Of a stretch of DNA of 55,458 nt, positions 16,595 to 26,842 are shown piece by piece; the stretch's first letter is position 1, and each line of letters opens with the position of its first letter. The notes under the pieces are model-generated. The model made no database searches, was not told the DNA's origin, and saw only the letters and a program-made list of their open reading frames with translations. The stretch is from Candidatus Thorarchaeota archaeon (GTDB lineage Archaea; Asgardarchaeota; Thorarchaeia; Thorarchaeales; Thorarchaeaceae). The translations under genes were made by a program, and so were the position numbers. The stretch spans positions 1 through 55,458 of the forward strand of contig SDNP01000021.1 in NCBI GenBank assembly GCA_004524445.1, given 5' to 3'.

Positions 16595-17530
16595 ATGAAG
16601 AAATCAAAGCTTTTGATTGCATCCCTTGTTGCAGCTATGCTGGCTATAGCAGTGCCAATGGTTTCAGCACAAGGAAATGGCATTCAATATCAAGAAACAG
16701 CCGGAATGGTCAGGTTGACAACTGATGAGATCGAGATGAAGGTGACGGGTGTCGGAGAGGTTCCCCATTTCCATTGGTGGGACCCAGATAGCCCTGGTAC
16801 GGATTATCACTTGATCTTTGTCAAGTTGTTTGAGGCAAATGACACTGATTCCGATGGAGTATATAACGGAAGTGAAGACCAGATTGTCGGTTCACCATTT
16901 GCCCTACCCTCCACAGGATGGGACTTTAGCGGTTTCGAAACCGAAACTGATGATGGAAATGTTACTGCGGTGCACTTCAATTTCACAAGCACCACAGAAC
17001 ACGACCCCAGGTCTGGAGGCGAAACGGGCAATATCCCTGGCATGGCATCCTTTGATGTAAAGGTACAGCTACGTGTCCACATGGATGTAGAGAATTCCAA
17101 TGAGTTGAAGTTCGACGTGATCATTGACGGTTGGAACTGGACCTACGATGACTCGATTCTTGTCTTACAGTTCACTATCAGTGAGAGCAGTCACGGAGAG
17201 GAACAGGGCTCCAGAGATCCAAGCGATTTCGGACGCACAGGTAACCAATTCCAGTTCAATGGCGCCTATATGGAATATGCAGAAACTGCACGGGCTGCTC
17301 AGAACACATTGGAAGTTAGGGCCAGCTACGGCGATTCGGCAGGTCAACAGGCAGGCAATGCGATTTACTTGGCTTTCGAATACTTTGGTAATGAAACACT
17401 AGAATATGACCCCACCTTGGGCATTGGATCGGATGGCGTCCTCCCCAGTGATAACACAATGCTGTTGCTGATTGGTGGCGGAATTGTTGTCGTAGTCGTA
17501 ATTGCTCTGATTGTCAAGTTCAGAGGATAG
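16595..17530 (+). CDS. secreted, membrane-anchored surface glycoprotein
   Basis: The 311-aa product has a signal peptide (MKKSKLLIASLVAAMLAIAV, cleavage likely after VSA at 25), an extracellular domain of about 255 residues, and a C-terminal membrane anchor (LLLIGGGIVVVVVIALIVKF) with a basic end. NDT, NGS, NVT, NFT, NWT and NET sequons suggest N-glycosylation. DTDSDGVYNGSED looks like a calcium-binding Asp-rich loop. I do not recognise the ectodomain. It is a single gene with its own promoter and terminator. Confidence 0.85.
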   Translation: MKKSKLLIASLVAAMLAIAVPMVSAQGNGIQYQETAGMVRLTTDEIEMKVTGVGEVPHFHWWDPDSPGTDYHLIFVKLFEANDTDSDGVYNGSEDQIVGSPFALPSTGWDFSGFETETDDGNVTAVHFNFTSTTEHDPRSGGETGNIPGMASFDVKVQLRVHMDVENSNELKFDVIIDGWNWTYDDSILVLQFTISESSHGEEQGSRDPSDFGRTGNQFQFNGAYMEYAETARAAQNTLEVRASYGDSAGQQAGNAIYLAFEYFGNETLEYDPTLGIGSDGVLPSDNTMLLLIGGGIVVVVVIALIVKFRG

Positions 17531-17540
17531 ACTCTAATCG

Positions 17541-17576
17541 GGAGCGGTTATCCCCGCTTCCGTCTTTTCTTTTTTC
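17541..17576 (+). terminator. hairpin plus T-tract after the surface-protein gene
   Basis: GGAGCGG pairs with CCGCTTCC (one bulged T) and is followed by CGTCTTTTCTTTTTTC, eleven bases after the stop codon. This is a standard hairpin/U-tract terminator shape. Confidence 0.65.
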
Positions 17577-17714
17577 AATTCTTCTTGAGTAATACTTCGC
17601 CTTTTTCCAAACAGAATACATTCAATCAGCAACCATAATAAAGAAGTGTTCAAGAAAAGGACACAAGACAAAGACACTGTTGTCAAGAGTCCAGCCCCTT
17701 CGGAGATTTGTCAC

Positions 17715-19718
17715 ATGAATTCAAAATCCTCACTCCAAGATAAAGCTATTAACACTATCCGGTTTCTCTCAGCGGATGCCGTTCAAAAGGCAAATTCAGG
17801 ACACCCGGGAATGCCCATGGGTGCAGCTGCAATGGCCTACGCATTGTGGAAACGCCATCTTAGATTCAATCCAGACGATCCAGAGTGGCCTGACCGGGAT
17901 CGATTTGTCTTATCGGGCGGACATGGTTCGATGCTACTCTATTCATTGTTGTATCTGACTGGCTATGGTGTTTCATTAGATGATATCAAGGATTTCCGAC
18001 AATGGCAAAGCAACACCCCAGGACATCCCGAGTCATTCTGTACCCCGGGTGTCGAGGTCACAACTGGCCCCCTAGGACAGGGATTTGCCAATGCTGTAGG
18101 GATGGCGATAGCAGAGAAACATTTGGCGGCAGTATTCAACGAGGGGGATTATGATGTCGTCAATCATTATACGTACGCAATAGTGACTGATGGGGACTTA
18201 ATGGAGGGCATCTCTTCAGAGGCAGCGTCGCTTGCAGGCCATATGAACCTTGACAAACTTGTAGTGCTATATGATGACAATGACATAAGCATCGATGGGA
18301 GTACTGACCTTACTTTCACTGAAGATGTGGGTAAGCGCTTTGAGGCATTTGGATGGCATGTACAGAAGGTCGACAATGGAAATGATGTGGAAGCAATAGA
18401 TGCTGCAATTCAGGAAGCGAAGGAGGAAAGTCATCCCTCTCTAATCATGTGCAGAACGCATATTGGGTACGGATTGCCCACCCGCCAAGATACCGCTAAG
18501 GCCCATGGAGAGCCAGCAGGCGAGGAGGAACTCAAGAGAGCGAAGAAAAATCTTGGTTGGCCACAGGAAAAATTCCATGTTCCAGAGGAGGTCTTAGAAC
18601 ATTTTAGAGAAGCAATGGAACAGGGAAAGGAACTGCAGTCCGCGTGGAAGCTATTGGTTTCAAACTATGAGAAGGAATACCCAGAGAAGGCAGCTGAATT
18701 CAAAAGACGCCTAGATGCAAGATTACCTGCTGAGTGGGATAAGGATATACCCATTTTTGACCCTGATGAGAAGGGAATCGCAACACGAGCGGCATCCGGG
18801 AAGACACTTGATGCAATCACACCAAGAATACCAGAGATGATTGGTGGATCTGCTGATCTCACAGGCTCAAACAAAACATGGATAGAGGGAAGTGAGGATT
18901 TTCAAGCAGATTCCCCTGCAGAACGAAATATCTACTTCGGGGTGAGGGAACATGCCATGGGAGGTATCGTTAATGGTATGGCGGTTCATGGAGGATTGGT
19001 ACCCTACTGTGGGACATTTTTCATCTTTTCAGACTATATGAGACCGGCCATTCGATTATCTGCTCTCTCAGGATACCCCAGCATTTGGGTTTTCACACAT
19101 GATAGTATCGGCTTAGGGGAAGATGGTCCTACGCATCAACCAATTGAACATCTCGCATCTCTTCGTGCAATGCCAAACCTTGTGGTAATTAGGCCAGGTG
19201 ATGCTAACGAGGTAACAGAGGCATGGCGTATAGCAATCCAACGCAGGGATAATCCGACCGCGATTGTCTTGACCCGCCAGAGTGTACCTATTCTGGATAG
19301 GTCCATATACAACTCCCCGAAAGGTTTGCAAAGAGGGGCATATGTATTGAAGGATTTTGGAGATGGAGACCCAGACATTATTCTCATGGCATCTGGTTCT
19401 GAGGTAGCATTGATAGCTCAGGCTGGAGAAACTCTGGCGAATGAGGGTCATAACGTGCGAATCGTTTCGTTTCCAAGCTGGGGTCTCTTTGAGATCCAAG
19501 ATGCTACTTATAGAAAATCAATTCTGCTTGACGGAGTGAAATCTAGACTCGCTGTGGAGGCCGGAGTGTCACAAGGATGGCAGAAGTGGGTGGGCGACGA
19601 AGGGGATATCATCTCTATCGAGAGATTTGGAGCCTCTGCGCCGTATGAAGACTTGTTTGAGAACTTTGGGTTCACTAGTGAAAACGTTGTCAGGAGAGCT
19701 CATAAGCTTCTGAAATAG
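17715..19718 (+). CDS. tkt: full-length transketolase
   Basis: This TPP enzyme moves two-carbon units in the pentose phosphate pathway. All three domains are in one chain of 667 aa: the N-terminal TPP domain ([34 protein letters not shown]), the pyrimidine domain with the catalytic Glu in [13 protein letters not shown], and the C-terminal domain. Many archaea have split transketolase, so a fused bacterial-type enzyme suggests transfer from bacteria. ATG at 17715 begins just before the conserved [13 protein letters not shown] start and has CGGAG upstream; a GTG at 17646 would add 23 residues. Confidence 0.95.
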   Translation: MNSKSSLQDKAINTIRFLSADAVQKANSGHPGMPMGAAAMAYALWKRHLRFNPDDPEWPDRDRFVLSGGHGSMLLYSLLYLTGYGVSLDDIKDFRQWQSNTPGHPESFCTPGVEVTTGPLGQGFANAVGMAIAEKHLAAVFNEGDYDVVNHYTYAIVTDGDLMEGISSEAASLAGHMNLDKLVVLYDDNDISIDGSTDLTFTEDVGKRFEAFGWHVQKVDNGNDVEAIDAAIQEAKEESHPSLIMCRTHIGYGLPTRQDTAKAHGEPAGEEELKRAKKNLGWPQEKFHVPEEVLEHFREAMEQGKELQSAWKLLVSNYEKEYPEKAAEFKRRLDARLPAEWDKDIPIFDPDEKGIATRAASGKTLDAITPRIPEMIGGSADLTGSNKTWIEGSEDFQADSPAERNIYFGVREHAMGGIVNGMAVHGGLVPYCGTFFIFSDYMRPAIRLSALSGYPSIWVFTHDSIGLGEDGPTHQPIEHLASLRAMPNLVVIRPGDANEVTEAWRIAIQRRDNPTAIVLTRQSVPILDRSIYNSPKGLQRGAYVLKDFGDGDPDIILMASGSEVALIAQAGETLANEGHNVRIVSFPSWGLFEIQDATYRKSILLDGVKSRLAVEAGVSQGWQKWVGDEGDIISIERFGASAPYEDLFENFGFTSENVVRRAHKLLK

Positions 19719-19742
19719 AGTCGCAGCCATGTGGATTGAAGA

Positions 19743-21014
19743 TTAGTCAGCGTTTTTCATCCGCTTTTCGATTGCAGCCATAGCATCACGTGATGACATG
19801 CGGATTTCCACATCCTCAGCTTTTGATAGGTTCTCAAGAATAAGCAAGTCGGAGGAACCACCAATTTGAGCCATGACCCTGATAGCGCAAATAAGGGCAT
19901 TCTTTTGCCGATAGCTAATGGCAGCGAGAAGATTATCCAAAGAACGGGGATGTGCGATGTCTAGAGAGGAAACAGCAGACTCAAAATCAAAATGCATCTC
20001 AGCTTGCATTCGATTACGCAGTTGTTGTTTTGCTGGTGAACCGATATCAATCAGTCCTCGTACTGCTATTTCCCGTATGTTTTCATCAAAATCTTCTAGG
20101 CATTCATCCAAGATGTCAGCAGTTTCCGGAAGGCACAGTTGTGCAAGAGATTGAACGCTTGCCATTCTGACCCAGCTATATTCGTCATTGACACTCCGTC
20201 TGAGGAACGGTTCTGCACGCAAGTCACCAATAGTTCCCATCTTGGCTGCAGCCATCTTTCGCACATTGGAATTATTGGATGTGATATCGATGCCCAATTG
20301 AAGCAGTGTTGATTCATTCGAACCAACATTCTCAAATTTGATATCTTCAAGCATAAGATTTGGCTCAATGAGGGAGGATATTGTTGATGAAGAAATGGAG
20401 TGCTGCTCTAAGAACGCTTCAACTTTCCGGATGCACTCCCTATTTCGGATGCTTGAGGTAACGCAGAGATAACCATAGTATGTCTGGGCTATGTCCGAAA
20501 GACTGACGGGTTCTTCTGCAAGGCTCTTCAGTTCCGCCGCTCTCTCGTTTACAATCGATGGTATTAGGTGAGCAAGGCGAGTCTTCTTCAGGCGGCTTAA
20601 ATCAATAAAATACGTGTTACCGTTTCTGACATTTTCTTCCATCACCTTAAGAGTAGTATCAAAGACTTGGAAGTCCCAGTCGACAGATTGGAGTTCATTC
20701 AGTCGAGTGAGAACATCATTCACCCCAACACTGGTGTAGATGAATTCTGGGATAGAAAACGCATGAAAGAAGGCCCTCCGGAAAAGACCCCATTGGTCTG
20801 AGAGAACTTCATATGTTTTCATCAGGGATTCAATAACCATTTTACCTCCATCATTCTCAATAGAATCCCTGATTAGAACCGATAAGCTGTCCCAGTCCTT
20901 GCCCTGTATTGATTGGATTGCCTTACTTGGATCATCCAGCTGACTCATCTGAAGCACGGTGTTTGAGTTTGGGCATTCCTTCTTAATCTTCACGTAATCG
21001 CACAAAGATGTCAT
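19743..21014 (-). CDS. HEAT-repeat protein
   Basis: The 423-aa soluble protein has a helical N-terminal half of unknown type (residues 1-240) and, from about 240 on, five to six HEAT repeats: MAAAKMGTIGDLRAEPFLRR, MASVQSLAQLCLPETADIL, IAVRGLIDIGSPAKQQL and similar. Such repeats act as protein-binding scaffolds. No enzyme motif is visible. It ends convergently with transketolase and starts divergently from the SDR gene, so it is probably transcribed alone. Confidence 0.85.
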   Translation of the reverse strand: MTSLCDYVKIKKECPNSNTVLQMSQLDDPSKAIQSIQGKDWDSLSVLIRDSIENDGGKMVIESLMKTYEVLSDQWGLFRRAFFHAFSIPEFIYTSVGVNDVLTRLNELQSVDWDFQVFDTTLKVMEENVRNGNTYFIDLSRLKKTRLAHLIPSIVNERAAELKSLAEEPVSLSDIAQTYYGYLCVTSSIRNRECIRKVEAFLEQHSISSSTISSLIEPNLMLEDIKFENVGSNESTLLQLGIDITSNNSNVRKMAAAKMGTIGDLRAEPFLRRSVNDEYSWVRMASVQSLAQLCLPETADILDECLEDFDENIREIAVRGLIDIGSPAKQQLRNRMQAEMHFDFESAVSSLDIAHPRSLDNLLAAISYRQKNALICAIRVMAQIGGSSDLLILENLSKAEDVEIRMSSRDAMAAIEKRMKNAD

Positions 21015-21078
21015 CCGGTTGCTTTATTGCCTGCTTTGCCACTGCTTTTTATCAACGTTGTAAACGGAGAACATTGAC

Positions 21079-21846
21079 ATGGCAAAATATGATTTAGATG
21101 GAAAGATAGCGATAATAACCGGTGGTTCTGGTGGACTAGGTGAACAGTTCGCTCATGGATTAGCCGAAGCCGGTTCAAACGTTGTTCTAGCTGCACGGCG
21201 AGAAAAGAATCTGGAACAAATTGCAGATGAACTGTCTAAGAAGTATGATGTTCGGTCTCTGCCCATCAAAACCGATGTGACAAAGGAAGCAGACATCATA
21301 AACATGGTAGAAGCAACAGTAGATGAGTTTGGCACTGTTGATATCTTGGTGAATAACGCGGGCATGTATGTTGTAAAACCTCTGATAGAACAGACACTTG
21401 ATGACTGGAATCTTGTCATGGACGTCAATCTGACTTCTACATTCATTGCATCTCGAGAGGTGGCAAAGATTATGATACCGAAAGAAAGCGGTTGTATTAT
21501 CAACATCAGTTCAACTTTTGGACTTGGTGCCACGGAATTCACCGAGGTGGGATATTATGCGTCGAAAGGTGGTGTCATTGCTCTTACAAAGGCACTCGCA
21601 GTGGAACTGGGCAAGCACAATATCCGAGTAAATTCAATAGCCCCCGGATTCTTCCCGACAGATATGTCCATTGAGGCCATAGAAACCGATGAGATTCGAG
21701 AAAAGATGATTGAGCCTCGTACTGCTTTGCCCATGCTTGCAAAGAAAGAGTGGATTCGAGGGGCTGTAGCCTTTCTAGCCAGTGATGATGCTCGCTATAT
21801 TACAGGGCATACGCTCGCTGTTGATGGCGGATGGCTTGCCTATTGA
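21079..21846 (+). CDS. SDR-family oxidoreductase
   Basis: The 255-aa classical short-chain dehydrogenase has the cofactor loop TGGSGGLGEQF (residues 14-24), NNAGMYV, the catalytic Ser in INISSTFG and the Tyr/Lys pair in YYASKGG. The C-terminal DGGWLAY is typical of the glucose dehydrogenase/3-oxoacyl-ACP reductase branch. The Ala-Arg-Arg after the second strand (VVLAARRE) suggests NADP preference. The substrate is unknown. CGGAGAACATTGAC precedes the ATG. Confidence 0.95.
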   Translation: MAKYDLDGKIAIITGGSGGLGEQFAHGLAEAGSNVVLAARREKNLEQIADELSKKYDVRSLPIKTDVTKEADIINMVEATVDEFGTVDILVNNAGMYVVKPLIEQTLDDWNLVMDVNLTSTFIASREVAKIMIPKESGCIINISSTFGLGATEFTEVGYYASKGGVIALTKALAVELGKHNIRVNSIAPGFFPTDMSIEAIETDEIREKMIEPRTALPMLAKKEWIRGAVAFLASDDARYITGHTLAVDGGWLAY

Positions 21847-21908
21847 TATCTCCTACTACACAATGATTGCGAACATGTTTATGTGGAAGCATAACCAAGC
21901 AGTAAGCT

Positions 21909-22475
21909 ATGTATCTCGGAAAGAAAGTGCGTCTCAGAGCACTTGAGATGAGTGATTTGGACGCAATAATGGCTCATTGGAACACATATGAAACAAGAAG
22001 GTATCTGTATTCGGCTATGCCTCATTCGAGAGAACATGAACGGGAGTGGCTTGAAAGAGCTGCCAAACAAACACCTTGGGAAGACGGCAGTCTGACTCTC
22101 GCGATAGAGGATAGAGATACTCAAGAATTCCTCGGCACTGTGGGACTGGCGCGAATTTCTCCCGAAAATATGCATGCGGAGTTTGGTATAGCAATACATA
22201 ATCCTGCGCAACAGGGAAAGGGATATGGAACAGATGCAACAGAAATCATCCTCTGGATAGGATTTCATGAGCTGGGACTCAATAGTATCCATCTGTACAC
22301 TATGGAATCGAACGTGCGTGCTCAAAGAGCATACGAAAAAGCTGGTTTCAAGAGAGTTGGAAAGATTAGACAGTACATGTATTCAGGGGGAGAATATGAA
22401 GATGCCTTTGTAATGGACATCTTGAAGTCTGAATTCATGGAGAGATGGCCTCCCGGAAAGATGATTGCAAACTGA
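21909..22475 (+). CDS. GNAT acetyltransferase, RimJ/RimL-like
   Basis: The 188-aa product has the GNAT layout with acetyl-CoA-binding motif A, AIHNPAQQGKGYGTDATEIIL, and the C-terminal motif SIHLYTMESNVRAQRAYEKAGFKRVGKIRQ. Members acetylate protein N-termini or small amines; the target cannot be read here. It follows the SDR gene by 62 bases on the same strand. Confidence 0.92.
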   Translation: MYLGKKVRLRALEMSDLDAIMAHWNTYETRRYLYSAMPHSREHEREWLERAAKQTPWEDGSLTLAIEDRDTQEFLGTVGLARISPENMHAEFGIAIHNPAQQGKGYGTDATEIILWIGFHELGLNSIHLYTMESNVRAQRAYEKAGFKRVGKIRQYMYSGGEYEDAFVMDILKSEFMERWPPGKMIAN

Positions 22476-22497
22476 GATAGTAGCATAGGCAGATATC

Positions 22498-23157
22498 TTA
22501 GCCGTGTGGTGTCTGTAAGGAATCATCAGCATATGCTTTCATGATGTTTCGTTCCACACGTCGCAATCGCTCTTGCATGGCCACTCTACTTATATCGAGC
22601 TGATCCGCCAATTCGATAATCTTCACATGTCGAGGGATTGCATAATATCCTGACTTATAGGCGAGTCTGAAGGCCTCCGTTTGCTTATCTGTCAGAGTCA
22701 CTGTCGACTTGGGATACGGAGTTGTTCGAAGCCTTAACAGCTGAACCTCACTGAACCTAGCTCTTAGCAGGTCCAGCATCTCTTTCACTTTCTTCCTTGA
22801 TGGCGCAAGAACCGTGTGCTTCTGAATGCCGTCCTGAATTATGATAGGAAGACGCGACATGCATCCAGTATGAAGGACGGTATCATGTATCGATGGCCCC
22901 TCTAAATGGTGGACCACCCTTGTCCAATATGCCTCAGTGGACTTGTAAGTCACCTCTACTTCACGAATGTTATCATTAGCTTTCAATTGCTCAACATACT
23001 CAATTATATGAGACTCCATCGCTTGCAGTGGCTCGATAACGCCGAAGCCTGCATCACCATTTATGGTCATGATTGATACCCTGACCGGAATTCTGCTAGT
23101 GAGCTCGCAGGAGTAGTAGTTCTCAGCGCTAATTTGAAGGAGGCATTCTAGGACCAT
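22498..23157 (-). CDS. HTH_10 (bacterioopsin-activator type) transcription regulator
   Basis: The product has an N-terminal sensor-like domain of about 150 residues, with cysteines in the first 20, and a C-terminal HTH_10 domain (LTDKQTEAFRLAYKSGYY...ELADQLDISRVAMQERLRRVERN). This family is mainly archaeal. ATG at 23157 is preferred to a GTG at 23166. It is divergent from the EamA transporter with about 75 bases between starts, so that gene is its likely target. Confidence 0.92.
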   Translation of the reverse strand: MVLECLLQISAENYYSCELTSRIPVRVSIMTINGDAGFGVIEPLQAMESHIIEYVEQLKANDNIREVEVTYKSTEAYWTRVVHHLEGPSIHDTVLHTGCMSRLPIIIQDGIQKHTVLAPSRKKVKEMLDLLRARFSEVQLLRLRTTPYPKSTVTLTDKQTEAFRLAYKSGYYAIPRHVKIIELADQLDISRVAMQERLRRVERNIMKAYADDSLQTPHG

Positions 23158-23232
23158 TATATGCACCCGTCGTATGACGGCAATGAGTTAAACCGTATAT
23201 CAATATAGCTAGAAACACGTGGAACATAAGTT

Positions 23233-24201
23233 ATGACTAAAAACAATGGAGAGATTACTCCTGAAGATGAAGTCAGGCAACATCGGATTGCAGTTGCGGA
23301 GGCGCTCTTTGTCACATTGCTCTGGTCATCTTCATGGGTTATTATTAAGTTCGGGCTTGAAGAGTTGCCGCCAATCACATTCTCAGGACTTAGATATCTG
23401 ATAGCCTCAATTATCTTGATGACTGTCATTCTATCTCAGAAGAAACTACGACGAGCTCTACAGGGTCAATCAAGAAAGTGGTGGCTGACAGTCACGGCGT
23501 ACGGACTTGTCTTCGTCGCGATTACACAAGGAGCCCAGTTTGTAGGCCTTGATATTCTCAATGCAATCACGGTTTCACTGCTCCTCAATTTGACTCCAAT
23601 TCTTGTTTTGGTCCTAGGAGCTATTTCGCTACAAGAGAAACCAGATGCGAAGCAGGTAGCTTGGATTCTCGTGGGAGTCATTGGTGTACTGATATATTTC
23701 CACCCGATTGATTTGCCCTTTGATCAGCTATTGGGACTTGCAGTGGTACTAGTTGGCGTGATTGCAAATGCGGCATCTTCAATCATGGGACGAGCCATAA
23801 ACCGTAATAGGATATTGCCACCTATTGTCATAACTGGGGTTAGCATCACGATTGGTTCACTAGTTCTTGCTACAGTCGGTCTTGTCCTTGAGGGGCCCAC
23901 CTCTGTTAGTCCCACATCGATGGCCTACCTGTTATGGCTTGGCGTTGTGAATACTGCTCTTGCATTCACAATTTGGAATAAGGCTATGCAGACTCTTCGA
24001 GCAATAGATGTGTCAATCATAAACGGAACTATGCTTCCACAAATCGTAATCTTGTCTATTATCTTCCTGAATGAAATGCCCACATTACTTGACTACTTTG
24101 GCTTGATTTTAGTAGGATTGTCTGCCTTTTTTGTGCAATGGGTCCGTGCCAAAAAGCTCAACAGTAGGCAAAAAATCCCCATTGAAGGTGAAACAATATA
24201 A
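23233..24201 (+). CDS. EamA/DMT-family transporter
   Basis: The 322-aa protein has ten membrane segments in two homologous EamA halves. The first half has LFVTLLWSSSWVIIKFGLEELPPITFSGLRY; the second ends in the FLNEMPTLLDYFGLILVGLS region. The N-terminal 20 residues are charged and cytosolic. Substrates in the family are metabolites such as amino acids or sugars. It ends 7 bases from the convergent CopB-type ATPase gene. Confidence 0.93.
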   Translation: MTKNNGEITPEDEVRQHRIAVAEALFVTLLWSSSWVIIKFGLEELPPITFSGLRYLIASIILMTVILSQKKLRRALQGQSRKWWLTVTAYGLVFVAITQGAQFVGLDILNAITVSLLLNLTPILVLVLGAISLQEKPDAKQVAWILVGVIGVLIYFHPIDLPFDQLLGLAVVLVGVIANAASSIMGRAINRNRILPPIVITGVSITIGSLVLATVGLVLEGPTSVSPTSMAYLLWLGVVNTALAFTIWNKAMQTLRAIDVSIINGTMLPQIVILSIIFLNEMPTLLDYFGLILVGLSAFFVQWVRAKKLNSRQKIPIEGETI

Positions 24202-24208
24202 TCCAGCG

Positions 24209-26218
24209 CTAGGTTTTTTCTCGATTATCGACAGAGAGGAATTTCGCATTTATGGCAACTATCACAGTACTGAGCGACATAAGCAAAGCTCCAGCTGCGG
24301 GATCGAGTGCCACCCCGTAAGAGTACAGGACCCCGGCTGCCAACGGGATTGCAATAGCATTGTAACTAGTTGCCCAGAAGAGATTCTGAACCATCTTATC
24401 ATAAGTGGCATCCGAGAGCCCTAGAATTGAGGCAACATCGCGTGGATCATTCCGAACTAAGACAATATCGGCCGTTTCAACAGCTACATCTGTGCCCGCA
24501 CCAATGGCAATTCCAATGTCAGCTGTGGCCAAAGCAGGTGCGTCATTTACCCCGTCCCCCACCATAGCCACCGTCAAGCCGCGGTTCTGCACTTCCTTCA
24601 CCTTCTCTGCTTTTTCATCTGGCAAAACTTCGGCAAAATAGTCATCAAGTCCCAGTTCATCTGATACCCAGCTAGCCACATTTTTGTTGTCCCCAGTAAG
24701 CATCATACATTGTATACCCATGTCTTTGAGCCGTTGAATTGCCTCCCGCGACTCATCCCGAATAATATCACCCAGTGCCAGAAGACCAATGACTTCCTTT
24801 CCTCTTAGGACGTATGCAAGGGTAAATCCCTTCTCCGAAATTTCGTCGATTCGTGGGTCGTCGGGCAACTGATTTGTTTCGCGAACATAGCTTGGGCTTG
24901 CGGCAACAATTTCCTTTCCTTCTACCACGCCTCTGGCACCCTTCCCAGGAATAGCCTCGAAATCATCCACATCGAGCAAGGAGATATTTCGTTCTTCAGC
25001 ACCACGGACGATGCCCTGCGCAATAGAATGCTCTGATCTTGATTCGATAGATGCAGCAAGCTGAAGGACCTCAGCCTCATCAAATGATGAAAAGGAGAGA
25101 ATCTCACTCACAGTAAATTCGCCTTTGGTCAGTGTTCCAGTCTTATCAAAGATAACTGCTTGTAGATTCCTCGCTCTCTCGAACGCAGCCCTATCTCTTA
25201 TCAATAATCCATTCTTTGCTGAGATTGAAGTTGATACAGCAACAACAAGTGGTACAGCTAGACCTAGTGCATGGGGACAAGTGATTACCATGACCGTAAC
25301 AGCACGTTCAATGCCAAACCCCAAAGTCTGACCTGCGAAGAGCCATCCACCCAGAGTGACACTACCTGCTGTAAGCGCGATGATGGTGAGAATAAAGGCA
25401 GCACGATTTGCAAGGTCCTGCGTTCTGGACTTGCTCTGTTGAGCTTCGCGAACCATGTCGATTACCTGTGCAATATAGGTTTCATCACCAACTTTGGATA
25501 TATTTACTTCCAAACTACCTGACCCGTTGATGGTCCCCCCAATAACCTCATCGCCCTCAGTCTTCTCAATAGGCTTCGATTCTCCTGTCACCATGGCTTC
25601 GTTGATGCTGCTTGTCCCCTCAACGATTTCACCATCGGAGGGAATGCGCTCTCCGGGTTTAATGAGTACCCTGTCACCCTTCTGCAGCCTTGATGCCTCA
25701 ATATCCTCGACACTCCCATCATCGTGAACAATGTGCGCTGTGGAAGGTAGTAGCTTAACTAGTTCCTCCAAAGCTTGCGAAGCGCCAAGAATTGACCGCA
25801 TCTCAATCCAGTGTCCAAGAAGCATTACGTCAATCAGAGTGACCAATTCCCAAAAGAAGAGTGTGCCAGGAAGAATGAAGACAACCGCACTGCTGTAGAG
25901 ATAGGCAACCGATATTGCCACCGCGATTAATGTCATCATCCCCAGTTCTCTATCGCGAATCTCGTCAAAGAACCCCTCGAAGAATGGTTGACCTCCATAG
26001 ATGAACACTATCGTTGAGAGCAGGAACAGAACAATCTCGGATCCCGGAAAGTCAAGAAACTCCAATCCAAGTAGTTGCTGAACTAGAGGAGATAAGAGAA
26101 CAACTGGTGGAGTGAGAATTATGGACGCTAGGAACCGTTTTCGAAACCGTTTCATCATCATCCTGTGATGCGATGATTGATCATGTTCTTTGGATTGACT
26201 GTGATTATCAGCCGACAA
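24209..26218 (-). CDS. copB: CopB-type heavy-metal (copper/silver) P1B-ATPase
   Basis: The 669-aa pump exports metal using ATP. It has the membrane metal motif TCPHALGLA (CPH, the CopB class), the phosphorylation site DKTGTLTKGE, the actuator loop VTGESKPIEK and the hinge GDGVNDAPAL. The N-terminus is His-rich (NHSQSKEHDQSSHH) in place of a CxxC metal-binding domain, also typical of CopB. The start is TTG at 26218, or one of three ATGs about 20 codons later (MMMKRFRKR). No metal regulator is next to it. Confidence 0.95.
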   Translation of the reverse strand: MSADNHSQSKEHDQSSHHRMMMKRFRKRFLASIILTPPVVLLSPLVQQLLGLEFLDFPGSEIVLFLLSTIVFIYGGQPFFEGFFDEIRDRELGMMTLIAVAISVAYLYSSAVVFILPGTLFFWELVTLIDVMLLGHWIEMRSILGASQALEELVKLLPSTAHIVHDDGSVEDIEASRLQKGDRVLIKPGERIPSDGEIVEGTSSINEAMVTGESKPIEKTEGDEVIGGTINGSGSLEVNISKVGDETYIAQVIDMVREAQQSKSRTQDLANRAAFILTIIALTAGSVTLGGWLFAGQTLGFGIERAVTVMVITCPHALGLAVPLVVAVSTSISAKNGLLIRDRAAFERARNLQAVIFDKTGTLTKGEFTVSEILSFSSFDEAEVLQLAASIESRSEHSIAQGIVRGAEERNISLLDVDDFEAIPGKGARGVVEGKEIVAASPSYVRETNQLPDDPRIDEISEKGFTLAYVLRGKEVIGLLALGDIIRDESREAIQRLKDMGIQCMMLTGDNKNVASWVSDELGLDDYFAEVLPDEKAEKVKEVQNRGLTVAMVGDGVNDAPALATADIGIAIGAGTDVAVETADIVLVRNDPRDVASILGLSDATYDKMVQNLFWATSYNAIAIPLAAGVLYSYGVALDPAAGALLMSLSTVIVAINAKFLSVDNREKT

Positions 26219-26298
26219 TAGAGGATGGCCTCCAATCTATGTAGAATGAAATATAGTTAATCAATACTTCGGAATGTGATGCTTCCGAAAAAAGGAGA

Positions 26299-26325
26299 GG
26301 GCTCAAATTGAGCCCATAAGATGCC
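26299..26325 (-). terminator. hairpin with T-tract of the small ferritin-like gene
   Basis: The palindrome GGGCTCAAATTGAGCCC (26299-26315) is followed on the minus strand by CTCTCCTTTTTTCGG. It lies about 20 bases after the stop of the gene at 26334-26636. Confidence 0.65.
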
Positions 26326-26333
26326 CAATGATA

Positions 26334-26636
26334 CTACATCTTCTCAGCTATTTCTTCCTCTACTTCTTCCATTCCTTCTTTATAGAAGTCAGCCTCGTCT
26401 GGGGCGATCTCATAGAGGACTCTGAGAAATTCTCCAGCATGAACCCGTTCTTCGTTTGCTATGTCTGTCAATACTTCTTTTGCGAGTTCGTTATCAGTTG
26501 ATTCAGCTAGTTGCATATAGAGCTGGATTGCTTCGTACTCCGCTGCTATCATGAAACGAATTGCACGAATCAGTTCTGAATTGGTCAACTTCCGGTCGTT
26601 CTTTAAGACTGAAAAAGGATTTGCAAATTCCGGCAT
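26334..26636 (-). CDS. 100-aa ferritin-like protein
   Basis: The two-helix product carries diiron-type ligands: AAEYEAIQLYMQLAE in the first helix and NEERVHAGEFLRVL in the second, ending in an acidic tail. At 100 aa it is half a ferritin bundle, like the encapsulated ferritins that form the iron site across a dimer. No encapsulin shell gene is in the window. A role in iron oxidation or storage is likely. ATG at 26636. Confidence 0.85.
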   Translation of the reverse strand: MPEFANPFSVLKNDRKLTNSELIRAIRFMIAAEYEAIQLYMQLAESTDNELAKEVLTDIANEERVHAGEFLRVLYEIAPDEADFYKEGMEEVEEEIAEKM

Positions 26637-26842
26637 TTTTGTTCATTAGTTCAAAATTTTGAATGTCTTATATTTGTTAGGACATAAGATATTGCCAATT
26701 AGTACTTTGTACGAAATTTAGATGACTCAAACCTGTCTTCAAGGGATTATATCAGCGAATTCAGAATTTGGTAATTTCCACCACTGTTCAGGGCATAAAA
26801 GCATGCGAAACAGCCAAAATGGGTGGTGTATGAATTGAATAT

